DNA of 64,000 nt from UBA2241 sp963777895 (GTDB lineage: Bacteria > Actinomycetota > Thermoleophilia > UBA2241), in contig CAVZSF010000007.1 in the NCBI GenBank assembly GCA_963777895.1, positions 372,001 through 436,000 on the forward strand, written 5' to 3'. The translations under genes and the position numbers were made by a program. Below the pieces are notes generated by a model. It was not told where the DNA came from, did no database searches, and was given only the letters and a program-made list of their open reading frames with translations. Numbering within the stretch: position 1 is the first letter of the stretch; the number at the start of each line of letters is the position of its first letter. Positions 20,976-30,260 of this stretch are shown here, piece after piece.

Positions 20976-21959
20976 CTACGCCTCCCGCGGCAGCAGGACG
21001 ATCTTGCCCACGTGGTCACCGGCAAGCAGCTCGTGCGCCCGGCGCGCCTCCCGGAGGGGCAGGGTGGCGCCGACGACGGCCTTCACCCGTCCGTCGCTCA
21101 TCATCTCGGCCACCGTGCGCGTGATCTCGGTGACACCCGCCCGCCCGGCGTTGTTGGTGCTCATGAAGAGCAGCGTCGCGTCGCGGGCGAGGGCGGCGCC
21201 GATCTGCACCTCCACGGTCGGGGAAGGGCCCTGTCCCGTGCAGACGATCCGTCCGCCCTTCGCGATCATCTGGATGTCCTTGCCGAGGTTGGCGCTGATG
21301 ACGAGCTCGTGGACCAGGTCGGCGCCCTTGTCGCCGGTGAGGCGTTTCACCTCGGCCACGACGTCCTGGGTCTTGTAGTCCACGGTCTCGTCGGCGCCGA
21401 GCCCGCGCACGAGCTCGGCTTCGCGCTCGCCGGCCACGGTGCCGATCACCCGGGCACCAAGCGCCTTGGCGAGCTGGACCGACGCCGAACCGACGCCTCC
21501 GGCGGCTCCCTGGACGACGACCGTCTCGCCGGCCTGCACGTGCCCGCGGTTCACGAGGCCGTAGTAGGCGGTGGGGAAGACGAGGCCGAGGGCGGCGGCC
21601 TCGACGAAGCCGAGCCCGGCAGGCTTCGGCACGGCCTGCGCCTCGGTGAGCACGACATACTCCGCGTAGCTGCCCTCGCTGCCGATGCCGATGCCGCTGA
21701 AGAGGACCTCGTCGCCGGGCCTGACGGAGGCGACCTCGGCGCCGGCCTCCTCGACCACGCCGGCGCCGTCCGTGCCGATGATCTTGGGCGGGTCCTTGGG
21801 CGTTGGGAAGCGGTTCTCGCGCACGGCGATATCGTTCTGGTTGACCGAGGCCGCCTCGACGCGCACCAGCACCTGGTTCGGCTTCGGCGCCGGCCGCGGG
21901 ACCTCCTCGTAGACAAGCACCTCGGGGCCGCCGTACTCGTGGATCCTCACTGCCTTCAC
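20976..21959 (-). CDS. Zinc-independent quinone oxidoreductase (MDR superfamily)
   Basis: This 327-aa protein is of the NADPH:quinone reductase type. It starts KAVRIHEYGGPEVLVYEEVP and has a GroES-like barrel, the NADP loop VVVQGAAGGVGSASVQLAKALGA and IGTVAGEREAELVRGLGADETVDY. The catalytic and structural zinc cysteines of alcohol dehydrogenases are absent. The GTG start follows aggaggcgtgcg; the longer open frame upstream is spurious. It is monocistronic on the minus strand. Confidence 0.9.
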   Translation of the reverse strand: MKAVRIHEYGGPEVLVYEEVPRPAPKPNQVLVRVEAASVNQNDIAVRENRFPTPKDPPKIIGTDGAGVVEEAGAEVASVRPGDEVLFSGIGIGSEGSYAEYVVLTEAQAVPKPAGLGFVEAAALGLVFPTAYYGLVNRGHVQAGETVVVQGAAGGVGSASVQLAKALGARVIGTVAGEREAELVRGLGADETVDYKTQDVVAEVKRLTGDKGADLVHELVISANLGKDIQMIAKGGRIVCTGQGPSPTVEVQIGAALARDATLLFMSTNNAGRAGVTEITRTVAEMMSDGRVKAVVGATLPLREARRAHELLAGDHVGKIVLLPREA

Positions 21960-22013
21960 CGCACGCCTCCTGGTCCTGGTCCGCCGCCGTCCGGTGGCCG
22001 GCGAAGCATCGAC

Positions 22014-22068
22014 GGGCCGGGCCCCGGCGGGTCCGGCCAGAAAGGTCGTACCCGCCGGGGCCCGGCTC
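22014..22068 (-). terminator. Terminator hairpin after the DUF4349 gene
   Basis: A stem of about 19 bp (22014-22032 with 22050-22068, one G-T pair) with a 17-nt loop sits between the DUF4349 stop (22149) and the oxidoreductase start (21959). It is GC-rich without a strong U-tract. Confidence 0.75.
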
Positions 22069-22148
22069 CTCACGGGCTGGGCGGTCAGCTCCCGGTCCGC
22101 TCGATCGGGCTCGAGCCGCGGGCGGCGCAGCGCCCGGGCCCTGAGCGG

Positions 22149-23252
22149 TCAGCTCTCGATGGTCTGCGGACGCGGGGGACGCCGGCGGGCGATCCAGCGC
22201 CGCACGTACCAGGCGGCGAGGCCGAGCGCGCCGGCGAGTGTGGCGAAAGGCAGCAGGGCGCCCAGGGCGACGGCGGTGACGCGGGCCCCGTCGGCGATCA
22301 GGTGGAGCGAGTGGACGAAGGCGCCGGCGAACGAGTCTGACTGGTCGATGGCGCCCGGCTGGGGCACGCCCCGCTCGCGCAGCGAGACCGTGAGCGTGCC
22401 GTAGCTGGTCGTCTCGCTCAACTGCGCGATCTGGCCCTCGAGCTGCTCGATCGTGAGCTGGTTCTGGTCGAGGCGATCCTGGACGGCGAGGGCGGCCTGG
22501 ACGGTCTTGGCCTGGTCGAGGAAGCTGAGCAGGCGACGCTCGACCGACCTCGCGTGGCGCAGCCTGGCCTTGAGGTCCACGATCTGGTCGCTTACGTCGG
22601 TGCTGGACGTGCTCGCCTCCTCGACGCGGCCCAGCGCGCCGAAGCGCGCGACGGCCGCGTCGAACCGCGCGCTCGGCACGCGGACGGTGACCTGGCCGTA
22701 GGGCATTGCGTCGCTGCCGGCGAGCCGCCCGTCCGGGCTGAGGGTGCCGGTCGGTGTGTCGGGGCTGACGACGGTGTCGCCCTGAGCGGGGAGCTCCTCC
22801 GGGGGCACGGCGTCGTCCACGCCGGAATAGGGCTCGGTGTAGGCGATCCAGGGAGGCGTGCCCGTCCCGACGTAGCTGGAGAGCACGTAACCCCCCATCG
22901 ACGTCGTCACGCTGGTGATGCGCTGGAGTGCGGACTGCAGGCCGTGACGCGCCACGATCACCTGCAGGTCACCGGTGCGCACCAGGTAATGAGCGGCGGA
23001 CGATGCGGCGGGCGGCAGGGCGGCGTAGCTCACGCCGCCGTTCGCCGTTTGGTCCGCCGTTGCCGCCTTGGCGCCCGCTTCGAGGCTGTCACGCTGGGCG
23101 CCGGCCGCGGCTTCGCCGGTCGAGCCCGGCGCGGTCGTCTCCGCCGACTGCTCTGCCTGCCGCGTGCCGGCCAGCCCGCCGACGAGCGCGAGCACGGCGA
23201 GCAACGCGACGAGCGCCAGCGGCACGGCGATCAAGAGGCGCTTCCTGGTCAT
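22149..23252 (-). CDS. DUF4349-domain membrane protein
   Basis: This 367-aa protein has an N-terminal signal or anchor (KRLLIAVPLALVALLAVLALVGG), an Ala/Thr-rich linker, and the DUF4349 core: LVRTGDLQVIVARH, GGYVLSSYVG, QVTVRVPSARFDAAV, then a coiled coil (LKARLRHARSVERRLLSFLDQA, about 215-290) and TTSYGTLTVSLRE. One C-terminal membrane segment is followed by a basic tail. Function is unknown; these are surface-exposed proteins anchored at both ends. The ATG at 23252 has a strong gaggagga ribosome binding site. Confidence 0.85.
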   Translation of the reverse strand: MTRKRLLIAVPLALVALLAVLALVGGLAGTRQAEQSAETTAPGSTGEAAAGAQRDSLEAGAKAATADQTANGGVSYAALPPAASSAAHYLVRTGDLQVIVARHGLQSALQRITSVTTSMGGYVLSSYVGTGTPPWIAYTEPYSGVDDAVPPEELPAQGDTVVSPDTPTGTLSPDGRLAGSDAMPYGQVTVRVPSARFDAAVARFGALGRVEEASTSSTDVSDQIVDLKARLRHARSVERRLLSFLDQAKTVQAALAVQDRLDQNQLTIEQLEGQIAQLSETTSYGTLTVSLRERGVPQPGAIDQSDSFAGAFVHSLHLIADGARVTAVALGALLPFATLAGALGLAAWYVRRWIARRRPPRPQTIES

Positions 23253-23361
23253 GGTCTCCTCCTCGTCAGGGCCGCCCGGGGCTGCGGCCGTGTTGTCGAG
23301 GGGAGAGACGCCGCGGCCCGCCGCGAGGTTCGCGGCGGGCCGCGGCACAGGCTTGCCCGTT

Positions 23362-24666
23362 CTACCTGACCCTGAGTGCGGCGCGGCCCGCCTGCGTCTG
23401 GAGGTTGCCGGCGGCGTCGCGCGCCGTCACTCGCCAGTTGTAGCGGCCCCTGGGGAGAAGGCAGGTGAAGGTCGCCTTGAGATCCGCACCCGCCGCCTGC
23501 TTCCCGAGGGCGAGGCGCTTCATCACGTAGCCGCTACGCGTGGTGATGACGATCGACACCCTCGCCGTGCTGCTGCCCGGCTCCGGGTCGATCACCCGGT
23601 AGGGGAGGACCGCCCTGCGCCCGTGGCGGACGCGGACGTCCCGCAGCGCGTAGGTGCTTGGGCCGACGGTATCGAGCCGAATGCTGTCGTCGAGCGCGAC
23701 CGTCTCTGTGCCCTGGTACCGGTATTCCGCGAAGACCTTCTTCACGCCGTCGTTCGGCGAGAGCGTCCACACGGCGCGCGCCGAGTAGTCGTGCCACTCG
23801 GTCCACTCCTCGTCGCCGTTGCGCAGGCGCATCTCGCAGTCGTTCGAGCGCCAGGCGAGGCCGTTGACGGCGGGCGCGATCACGCTGGCGATCACGGCGT
23901 TGCCCGCCGCGTTGGGGTGCTCCGCGTCCGCGCGGTAGTACTTGAGGTCGTAGCAGTCGAGGGTGTCGCCGATGCGCGAGTCCGCACCGATGTCGGCCAG
24001 ACCGTCCGCGAACTCGCGCCAGTGCGTTCGCAGCCGCTCGTTGAACTCCAGGCGGACGGCCTCGAAATCCGAGTCCAGGCGAGGGAGCAGGGTCACGACA
24101 ACGACGGCGAAGCCCGCCGCCCGTCGTTCGGTACAGTACTGTCGCGTGCTCTCGAGCAGGTCTTCTATGTCGGCTCCGTTGGCGAGGTCGCTGCCGCCGG
24201 GCATCGCGACGCAGACGTTGGCGTCCCCCTCGGGGTCGTAGTGGACGTCGACCTCCGTCGGCGCCTGCTGGAGCATGTCGACGATCTTCGCGGCCTGCGT
24301 GATCGACAGGTATGAGCGGACCGTGCGGGGGATCAGGTCCAGCGACCGCGCCGGGGGTGCGTCATCCTCGGCCGACCGCAGGCCGCCCAGGATGCTGCCT
24401 CCGTCGAAGACGATCACGCCCGGTCGAAAGAAGGGCGAGTAGCCCTGATCGCCGAGGGGGACGCGCGCCGTGGTGGTCCAGGTCGAACCGTCCTTCACGG
24501 AAAAGCCGGAGGTCAAGGCGGCGGCCGCCGGCAGTGGCCGGGCGAGGCCCGCCGCCCCGGCGGCGCACAGCACCAAGCCGAGCGCGAGGAGGGTGCGGCC
24601 GCGCCGACGCCACCCATCGGGCGTGCGCCGGCCGCGATGCTTCGTGCCCCCTTCCCCTCCCATCAT
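23362..24666 (-). CDS. Secreted SGNH/GDSL-like hydrolase with C-terminal Ig-like domain
   Basis: This protein is about 434 aa, with an Arg-rich n-region and a signal peptide ending near PAAAALTSG. The fold pattern is SGNH: a nucleophile block VIVFDGGSILGG (Ser), MPGGSDLANG in place of GxND, and the DAEHPNAAGN block with the catalytic Asp-His. The C-terminal 130 residues look like an immunoglobulin-type module (ARVSIVITTRSGYVMK to WRVTARDAAGNLQTQ). The substrate is probably an ester or acylated glycan at the surface. Two Met codons open the frame; the exact start is uncertain. It lies upstream of and on the same strand as the DUF4349 gene. Confidence 0.7.
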   Translation of the reverse strand: MMGGEGGTKHRGRRTPDGWRRRGRTLLALGLVLCAAGAAGLARPLPAAAALTSGFSVKDGSTWTTTARVPLGDQGYSPFFRPGVIVFDGGSILGGLRSAEDDAPPARSLDLIPRTVRSYLSITQAAKIVDMLQQAPTEVDVHYDPEGDANVCVAMPGGSDLANGADIEDLLESTRQYCTERRAAGFAVVVVTLLPRLDSDFEAVRLEFNERLRTHWREFADGLADIGADSRIGDTLDCYDLKYYRADAEHPNAAGNAVIASVIAPAVNGLAWRSNDCEMRLRNGDEEWTEWHDYSARAVWTLSPNDGVKKVFAEYRYQGTETVALDDSIRLDTVGPSTYALRDVRVRHGRRAVLPYRVIDPEPGSSTARVSIVITTRSGYVMKRLALGKQAAGADLKATFTCLLPRGRYNWRVTARDAAGNLQTQAGRAALRVR

Positions 24667-24753
24667 GACGGTATGGTAGTGGACGGAGCGCTCAGTGTCA
24701 TGTGCGGACCTGTCGGAGGCGGCGGCGAAGGAGGTGCCGGACGGCTGCGTCCG

Positions 24754-27700
24754 TCACGCGCCTCCCTCCTCGAACTCCTCCGGCGGTGCGAAGCCGCGGC
24801 GCATGGTGTTCTCGGTGATCACGCGCGGCTCGAGGAACTGGAGCAGGTAGTCTGGGCCGCCCGCCTTGGAGCCGATGCCGCTCATCTTGAAGCCGCCAAA
24901 GGGCTGGCGTTCGACGAGGGCGCCGGTGATGCCGCGATTGATGTACAGGTTGCCGACGCGGAACTCGCGGCGGACGCGCTCGATGGCGGCCGGGCTGCGC
25001 GAGATCAGGCCGCCCGTGAGCGCGTACTTCACGCCGTTGGCGATGGCGAGCGCCTCGTCGAGGTCCTTGGCCTTCATGACGGCGACGACCGGGCCGAAGA
25101 TCTCCTCCTGGGCGATCACGGCCCTCGGGTCGACGTCGACGAAGACGTGGGGCGCGACGAAGTGGCCGCCGTCCGGCCAGCCGCCTTGCGGCGGCTCGAC
25201 GGTGGCCGCCAGTCGCGCCTCCCGCTTGCCCTGCTCGATGTAGCCCTCGATCTTCTCTTTGGCCGCGGCCGTGATGACCGGCGGCACGCGTACGTGCGGG
25301 TCCTCGGGGGCGCCGACGGTGAGGCTGCGCGTCGCCTCCGTGAGGCGCCGCACGAAGTCGTCGTAGGCCTCCTCCAGGACGATCACGCGCGACGCCGCCG
25401 AGCATTTCTGCCCGGCGTAGTGGAAGGCAGAGAGCACGACCTCGGTCACGGCGACGTCGAGATCGGCGTCGGTGTCGACGATGACGGCGTTCTTGCCGCC
25501 CATCTCGGCGATCACCTTCTTCACCCCGTCGGACGTCGGGTGCTGGGCCGAGTGGCTGATGATGTCCAGGCCGACGTCCATGGAGCCGGTGAAAGCGATC
25601 AGGTCGACGCCGTCGTGGCGCACGAGGAAGTCGCCGACCTCGCCGCCCGGGCTGGGGAGGAAGTTGACCGTGCCGGCCGGCGCCCCCGCCTCCTCGAGCA
25701 GGCGCGCGAGCTGCGCCGCGATGATCGGCGTCGGCCCGGCCGGCTTCACGATCACAGGGTTGCCGGCGACGAGGGCCGCGCTCGTCATCCCCGTCAGGAT
25801 GGCGAGCGGGAAGTTCCAGGGCGCGATCACGAGGGCCACGCCCCGGGGCTGATAGAAGTACACGTTCTGCTCGCCGGGGACATGGCCCAGGTGGCGCGCC
25901 TTGTCGAGGCGCAGCGCCTCGCGGCCGTAGTACTCGAGGAAGTCGATCGCTTCGTCGACGTCGCCGTTCGCCTCGCGCCGCGTCTTGCCGGCCTCGAGCG
26001 TCATGAGCGCGGAGAGCTCGAGGTTCTCGCGGCGCATCAGCTCGGCGGCGCGGAAGAGCAGGGCGGCGCGCTCACGCGCCGGCGTGTCGCGCCATCCCGG
26101 CAGGGCGGCGCGCGCTGCTGCGGCTGCGGCCTCGGCCTCGGCACGACCTCCGTAGGCGGTCGTGCCGACCACCTCGGCCGGCTTCGCCGGGTTCACCGAG
26201 GTGAGCGTCTTCGCCGTCTCGATGGAGCGCCCGCCGACGCGCAGCGGGTAGTGGGCGCCGAGGCGCGCGCGTACCGTGCGCAAGGCCGCGTCGTAGGCGT
26301 CGCGGCTCTCCTTGCGCGAGAAGTCGGCGTGCGGCTGGTTGACGAAGGGCGCCGGGTCGGCAGGATCGGTGGCCTCGACCACCGGCAGACGCGCCGGCTC
26401 GGCGCCGAAGTCGGACGACGCGGCCGGCACCTGGATGAGCTCCTCGATGGCGGCGCCCTCGACGAACGTCTGGCGCAGGAAGGAGTCGTTCGCCGTGTTC
26501 TCGAGCAGGCGCCGCACGAGGTACGCCATTCCCGGGATCAGCTCGCCGACCGGCGCGTACTCGCGCAGCCGCAGGCCAAGCTCGCGGATGGCGTGCTTGA
26601 TGGGCTCGCCCATGCCGTGGAGCGCCTGGATCTCGTAGGCGTTGTCGGGGAGGCCGAGCTCGCGGGCCGTGACGATGGCGGCGGCCAGGGAGCGCACGTT
26701 GTGGCTCGCGAACGCCGGCTTGATCTGCTCGGGGTGGCGCAGCATCGTCTCGGCGAGCTTCTCGTACATGGCGTCGGTGTCCGGCTTGTGGGTGAAGACG
26801 GGCACCGGCCACGCCTCCTGGGCGGCGATCACCGTCTCGTAGTCCCAGTAGGCGCCTTTGACCAGGCGCAGGTGGAAGCGCCGGCCGCGCTCCTTCGCCC
26901 AGGCGACCAGCCTGTCGAGGTCCTTGTCGGCGTCGCGCAGGTAGGCCTGCACCACGACGCCGGCGTCGTCGTAGCCGCGGAACTCCTCCTCGTCCATCAG
27001 CGACATGAAGACGGCGAAGGTGAGGTCGCGGTACTTGAACTGCTCGAGGTCCAGGGTGAGGGCTGCGCCCGTGGCGATCGCCTTGCGGAAGACCGGGCGC
27101 AGCCTGTCCTTGACGGCGGCGACGCTGCCGTCGAAGTCGACTGGGTCGATCTGCGAGTACAGCGAGGTGATCTTCAGGGAGAGGTTGACGCGGGGCAGCG
27201 GCCCCCAGGCGCTGTCGTCCACCACGGGGACGGCGGGCCAGGAGGCGGCCTCGCCGGCGAGGCCGTCCATCAGATCGAGGTAGGTCTGCTGGTAGGCGGC
27301 GGCTTCGCGCTCGCTCACCGAGGCTTCGCCCAGCACGTCGAGCGTGAAGCCCATGCCCTCGCGCCGCAGCTCGCGCAGGGCGCCCATCGCGCCCTTCGCG
27401 TCGGTCCCGACGATGAAGCGCTGCGCGAACCCCTTCATCTGGTTGCGGATGACCACGTTGGCTACCGGCGCGACGGGGGATCGTCCCGTGCTCAGGTTCA
27501 CGCCCCAGCGCAGCACCTTGGGAACGGCGACGCCCTGGCGGGCGAAGTACTCGCGCAGGTGGCGCGCGATCTCGCGACGGCTGCGCAGCGTGGGGAAGAC
27601 GTCGACGAAGCGCAGCATCTCGACCTTGAGACGCTCGTCGCTCATCGCCCATTCCATCATGTCGCTCTGCACCCGCTCCGACGAGAAGCGGCCGGGCTTG

Positions 27701-27837
27701 GACTGCGTCGTGAGGCGGAAGATCTCGCGGGCGGTGCTCTGGATGAGGAGCTCGCGCTCGCCGGAAGAGCCGCGGGTCCGGCCCGTCGTGCCGGCGGGCT
27801 GCGTCGTGCCGGCGCGCGCGCTTGTCTCCGTCGCCAT
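24754..27837 (-). CDS. putA: Bifunctional proline dehydrogenase / L-glutamate gamma-semialdehyde dehydrogenase
   Basis: This 1027-aa enzyme oxidises proline to glutamate in two steps. Residues up to about 470 form the FAD-dependent proline dehydrogenase barrel (LTLDLEQFKYRDLT, RLVKGAYWDYE). The second half is the NAD-linked aldehyde dehydrogenase (APWNFPLAILTGMTSAALVAG, catalytic Glu in EMGGKNAVI, catalytic Cys in GQKCSAASR). It lacks the DNA-binding N-terminus of enterobacterial PutA, so it is enzyme only. The ATG is 5 bp after the nitroreductase stop, so the two are co-transcribed. The upstream in-frame extension is the nitroreductase region, not part of the protein. Confidence 0.96.
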   Translation of the reverse strand: MATETSARAGTTQPAGTTGRTRGSSGERELLIQSTAREIFRLTTQSKPGRFSSERVQSDMMEWAMSDERLKVEMLRFVDVFPTLRSRREIARHLREYFARQGVAVPKVLRWGVNLSTGRSPVAPVANVVIRNQMKGFAQRFIVGTDAKGAMGALRELRREGMGFTLDVLGEASVSEREAAAYQQTYLDLMDGLAGEAASWPAVPVVDDSAWGPLPRVNLSLKITSLYSQIDPVDFDGSVAAVKDRLRPVFRKAIATGAALTLDLEQFKYRDLTFAVFMSLMDEEEFRGYDDAGVVVQAYLRDADKDLDRLVAWAKERGRRFHLRLVKGAYWDYETVIAAQEAWPVPVFTHKPDTDAMYEKLAETMLRHPEQIKPAFASHNVRSLAAAIVTARELGLPDNAYEIQALHGMGEPIKHAIRELGLRLREYAPVGELIPGMAYLVRRLLENTANDSFLRQTFVEGAAIEELIQVPAASSDFGAEPARLPVVEATDPADPAPFVNQPHADFSRKESRDAYDAALRTVRARLGAHYPLRVGGRSIETAKTLTSVNPAKPAEVVGTTAYGGRAEAEAAAAAARAALPGWRDTPARERAALLFRAAELMRRENLELSALMTLEAGKTRREANGDVDEAIDFLEYYGREALRLDKARHLGHVPGEQNVYFYQPRGVALVIAPWNFPLAILTGMTSAALVAGNPVIVKPAGPTPIIAAQLARLLEEAGAPAGTVNFLPSPGGEVGDFLVRHDGVDLIAFTGSMDVGLDIISHSAQHPTSDGVKKVIAEMGGKNAVIVDTDADLDVAVTEVVLSAFHYAGQKCSAASRVIVLEEAYDDFVRRLTEATRSLTVGAPEDPHVRVPPVITAAAKEKIEGYIEQGKREARLAATVEPPQGGWPDGGHFVAPHVFVDVDPRAVIAQEEIFGPVVAVMKAKDLDEALAIANGVKYALTGGLISRSPAAIERVRREFRVGNLYINRGITGALVERQPFGGFKMSGIGSKAGGPDYLLQFLEPRVITENTMRRGFAPPEEFEEGGA

Positions 27838-27842
27838 GTCCG

Positions 27843-28371
27843 TCACCTGGCCCGCCGGCCCACGCGCTCGTAGGACACCTTGGTCTGCTGGTACTGGCTG
27901 CGGGGCGCCTTGGGCTCGGCGGCGTGGCCGACGGCGATCAGGCAGAGGCAGCGCCACTGGTCGGGGGTCGTGCCGAGGATCTCGAGGCAGGCGACCTCGT
28001 CGGGATGCGGCTTGGGTGCGTTCTCGTAGATGCCGACCCAGCAGGTGCCCAGAGCCGAGGGCGGTGGCGGCGGTGAGGATGTTCTCGGTGGCGGCCGCGC
28101 CGTCCTCGACCCAGGCGGTCGAGTCGGCGCGGCCGAGCACGGCGATGCAGAGCGGCGCGCGTGCGATCAGGGCGGACCATTGGTGGACCCCGGCGAGGCG
28201 GGCGCGTGTGGCGGCGTCGCGCACCACCACGAAGTGCCAGGGACGGGCGTTGCTCGAGCTCGGCGCCGCGAAGGCCGCCTCGATCAGACGCTCCTCGTCT
28301 TCACGGGAGACGTCCGCCTTCGTGAACCGTCTGATGCTCCGTCGCGCGAGCAGCGCCTCGATCGCGTCCAT
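27843..28371 (-). CDS. Nitroreductase family protein, frameshifted
   Basis: This is an FMN-dependent nitroreductase-like protein of about 175 aa after correction. It starts MDAIEALLARRSIRRF with gaaggggg upstream, and has the FMN-binding Arg-Arg-Ser-Ile pattern and APSSSNARPWHFVVV. An extra base near 28052 shifts the frame; reading on in the next frame gives LGTCWVGIYENAP and SYERVGRRAR before a TGA at 27843. All conserved parts are present, so the break is probably a sequence error. It sits directly before putA; its physiological substrate is unknown. Confidence 0.8.
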
Positions 28372-28512
28372 GCGACCCCCTTCACGTCGGGCCGGCTCGC
28401 CTGCGGCGGCCGGCCCGACGGATTGTAGCAACACGGCAGACGATAGGCTCGGGCCGGGAGGCGGAGCGGCAGATGCGAGCGCTGCGCGGCGGGCGATGCG
28501 CGTCGCCCGTGG

Positions 28513-28611
28513 GACCGCGCGGGAGGCTGAAGACAGCGCTCACGTCGCGGCGGAAGCGTCGTCCGCGCGACCGCGCGGGAGGCGGAAGGCAGCCCCCACG
28601 CCGCGGCGGTA
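28513..28611. repeat. Imperfect 43-bp direct repeat, two copies
   Basis: Copies at 28513-28555 and 28569-28611 match at about 37 of 43 positions (both begin gaccgcgcgggagg). They fill the gap between the divergent nitroreductase and acetyltransferase genes; the second copy ends at the TACAAT -10-like element (28610) of the latter. This is either a duplicated regulatory segment or chance GC-rich repetition. Confidence 0.55.
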
Positions 28612-28636
28612 CAATCGCGCGACCGAGGAGGTGGCG

Positions 28637-29104
28637 ATGAGCGACGAGACGACGGCGACCGGCGTGGTGATCGACGAGTTCACGATGGACGACTTCGCCG
28701 TCGTGCACGTGCTCTGGCAGCGGTCGGATCTGTGGATGCGGCCCTCGGACGGTCGCGAACAGGTGCAGCTCAAGATGACGCGCGACCCCGACCTCTTCCT
28801 GGTCGCGCGCGACGCGGACGGCGCCGTCCTGGGCACGGTGATGGGCGGCTGGGACGGACGCCGCGCGTACGTCTATCACCTCGCCGTGCTGCCGGAACGT
28901 CGTCGCCGCGGCGTCGCGGACCTCCTCATGGACGAGCTCGAGCGGCGCTTCCGCGCCAAGGGCGCCCTCAAGGCGAAGCTCCAGATCCTCGTCGACAACG
29001 ACGGGTCGCGCGCCTTCTTCGCGCAGCGCGGCTACCTGCGGGAGTCCGACTGCGAGCCGTGGGGCAGGGAGCTGGTCGACGGCGGGGCGCCGCCCTGCAG
29101 GTGA
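28637..29104 (+). CDS. GNAT-family N-acetyltransferase
   Basis: This 155-aa protein is a single GNAT domain: VIDEFTMDDFAVVHVLW, RAYVYHLAVLPERRRRGVADLLMDELERRFRAKGA (acetyl-CoA loop) and FFAQRGYLRE at the end. The ATG follows gaggagg with a good gap; TACAAT 22 bp earlier is a probable -10. The acceptor substrate is unknown. It converges with the agmatine operon, 48 bp away. Confidence 0.88.
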   Translation: MSDETTATGVVIDEFTMDDFAVVHVLWQRSDLWMRPSDGREQVQLKMTRDPDLFLVARDADGAVLGTVMGGWDGRRAYVYHLAVLPERRRRGVADLLMDELERRFRAKGALKAKLQILVDNDGSRAFFAQRGYLRESDCEPWGRELVDGGAPPCR

Positions 29105-29152
29105 TGAGGCGGCGCCCCGCCGTGTGCGGGGCACGCGAGCGACGCCGATCAG

Positions 29153-30247
29153 TCAGCCCTGGGGCTGCTGCTGGGTGATGCAGTGCACGTTGCCGCCGCC
29201 CAGGACGATCTCGCGTCCCGGCACGGTCACGACGCGACGCTCCGGGAAGAGCCGTTCGAGCGTCGCCTTCGCCACGGCGTCGTTGGGATCGTCGAAGCGC
29301 GGCATCACGAGGCCGCCGTTGCACAGGTAGAAGTTGAGGTAGGACGCGGCCGTCTTGTCGCCGGCCCGTCGCGGGAGCGAGCCCTCGGCGCTGTCCACAC
29401 CCCAGGCCTCGTCCTCGGTGATCTCCAGGATGGCGGGCATCGGCACCGTGTGGATCTCGAGGGCGCGGCCCTTCGCGTCCTTCGCCGCGCGCAGCCGCTC
29501 CAGGTTCTCCCGCAGCAGGTCGTAGCGCCAGTCTTCCTTGTCGTCGGTGAGCCCGGCGACGACGACGCCGGGCTTCACGAAGCAGGCGACGTCGTCGACG
29601 TGGCCGTTGGTCTCGTCGGGGTCGATGCCGCGCCCGAGCCAGATCACCGTCTCGAGACCGAGGTAGTCGCGCAGGTGCTGCTCGATCTGCTCCCGCGAAA
29701 GCTCGGGATTGCGGCCCGGGCTCAACAGGCACTCCTCCGTGGTGAGCACGGCGCCCTCGCCGTCCACATGGATCGAGCCGCCTTCGAGCACGAGGGGCGC
29801 CTTGTAGCGGTCCAGACCGGTGAGCTCCGCCATCTTGCGCGGCACGATGTCGTCCTTGTCCCAGGGGAAGTACAGGCCGTCGTAGAGGCCACCCCAGGCG
29901 TTGAAGCGCCAGTCGACGAGACGTACGCCGCCCTTGCCGTCGATCACGAAGCTCGGCCCGATGTCGCGCATCCAGGCGTCGTTGCTGGAGAGCTCGACGA
30001 CACGGACTTCGGGGGGGAGCATGTTCCGCGCGTTCTCGAACTGGTCGTGGTTCACGCCCATGGTCAGAGGCTCGAACTGGACGATGGCCCTGGCGACCTC
30101 GACCCAGGCGCGCTGCGCCGGTTTTGCTCCCAGGCGCCAGTTGTCGGGCCGCTGCGGCCACAGCATCCAGGTACCGGTGTGCGGCGCGAACTCGCCCGGC
30201 ATGAAGAAGCCGTCGGCTCGCGGCGTGCTCTCGATGGTGCGTGTCAT
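29153..30247 (-). CDS. aguA: Agmatine deiminase
   Basis: This 364-aa enzyme hydrolyses agmatine to N-carbamoylputrescine and ammonia. Family landmarks are WPQRPDNWR near residue 30, NDAWMRDIGPSF, VLEGGSIHVDGEG, DETNGHVDD and the C-terminal GGGNVHCITQQQP with the catalytic Cys. The length is typical (about 365). It is the last gene of a four-gene operon with the carbamoyltransferase, antiporter and carbamate kinase, which together ferment agmatine to putrescine with ATP gain. Confidence 0.97.
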   Translation of the reverse strand: MTRTIESTPRADGFFMPGEFAPHTGTWMLWPQRPDNWRLGAKPAQRAWVEVARAIVQFEPLTMGVNHDQFENARNMLPPEVRVVELSSNDAWMRDIGPSFVIDGKGGVRLVDWRFNAWGGLYDGLYFPWDKDDIVPRKMAELTGLDRYKAPLVLEGGSIHVDGEGAVLTTEECLLSPGRNPELSREQIEQHLRDYLGLETVIWLGRGIDPDETNGHVDDVACFVKPGVVVAGLTDDKEDWRYDLLRENLERLRAAKDAKGRALEIHTVPMPAILEITEDEAWGVDSAEGSLPRRAGDKTAASYLNFYLCNGGLVMPRFDDPNDAVAKATLERLFPERRVVTVPGREIVLGGGNVHCITQQQPQG

Positions 30248-30260
30248 GACTGCTCCGATC

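Noticed and set aside
24754..28434. Single 1226-residue protein joining nitroreductase and PutA
   Set aside because: The join exists only because of an indel near 28052; in the corrected frame the nitroreductase stops at 27843 and putA has its own ATG.
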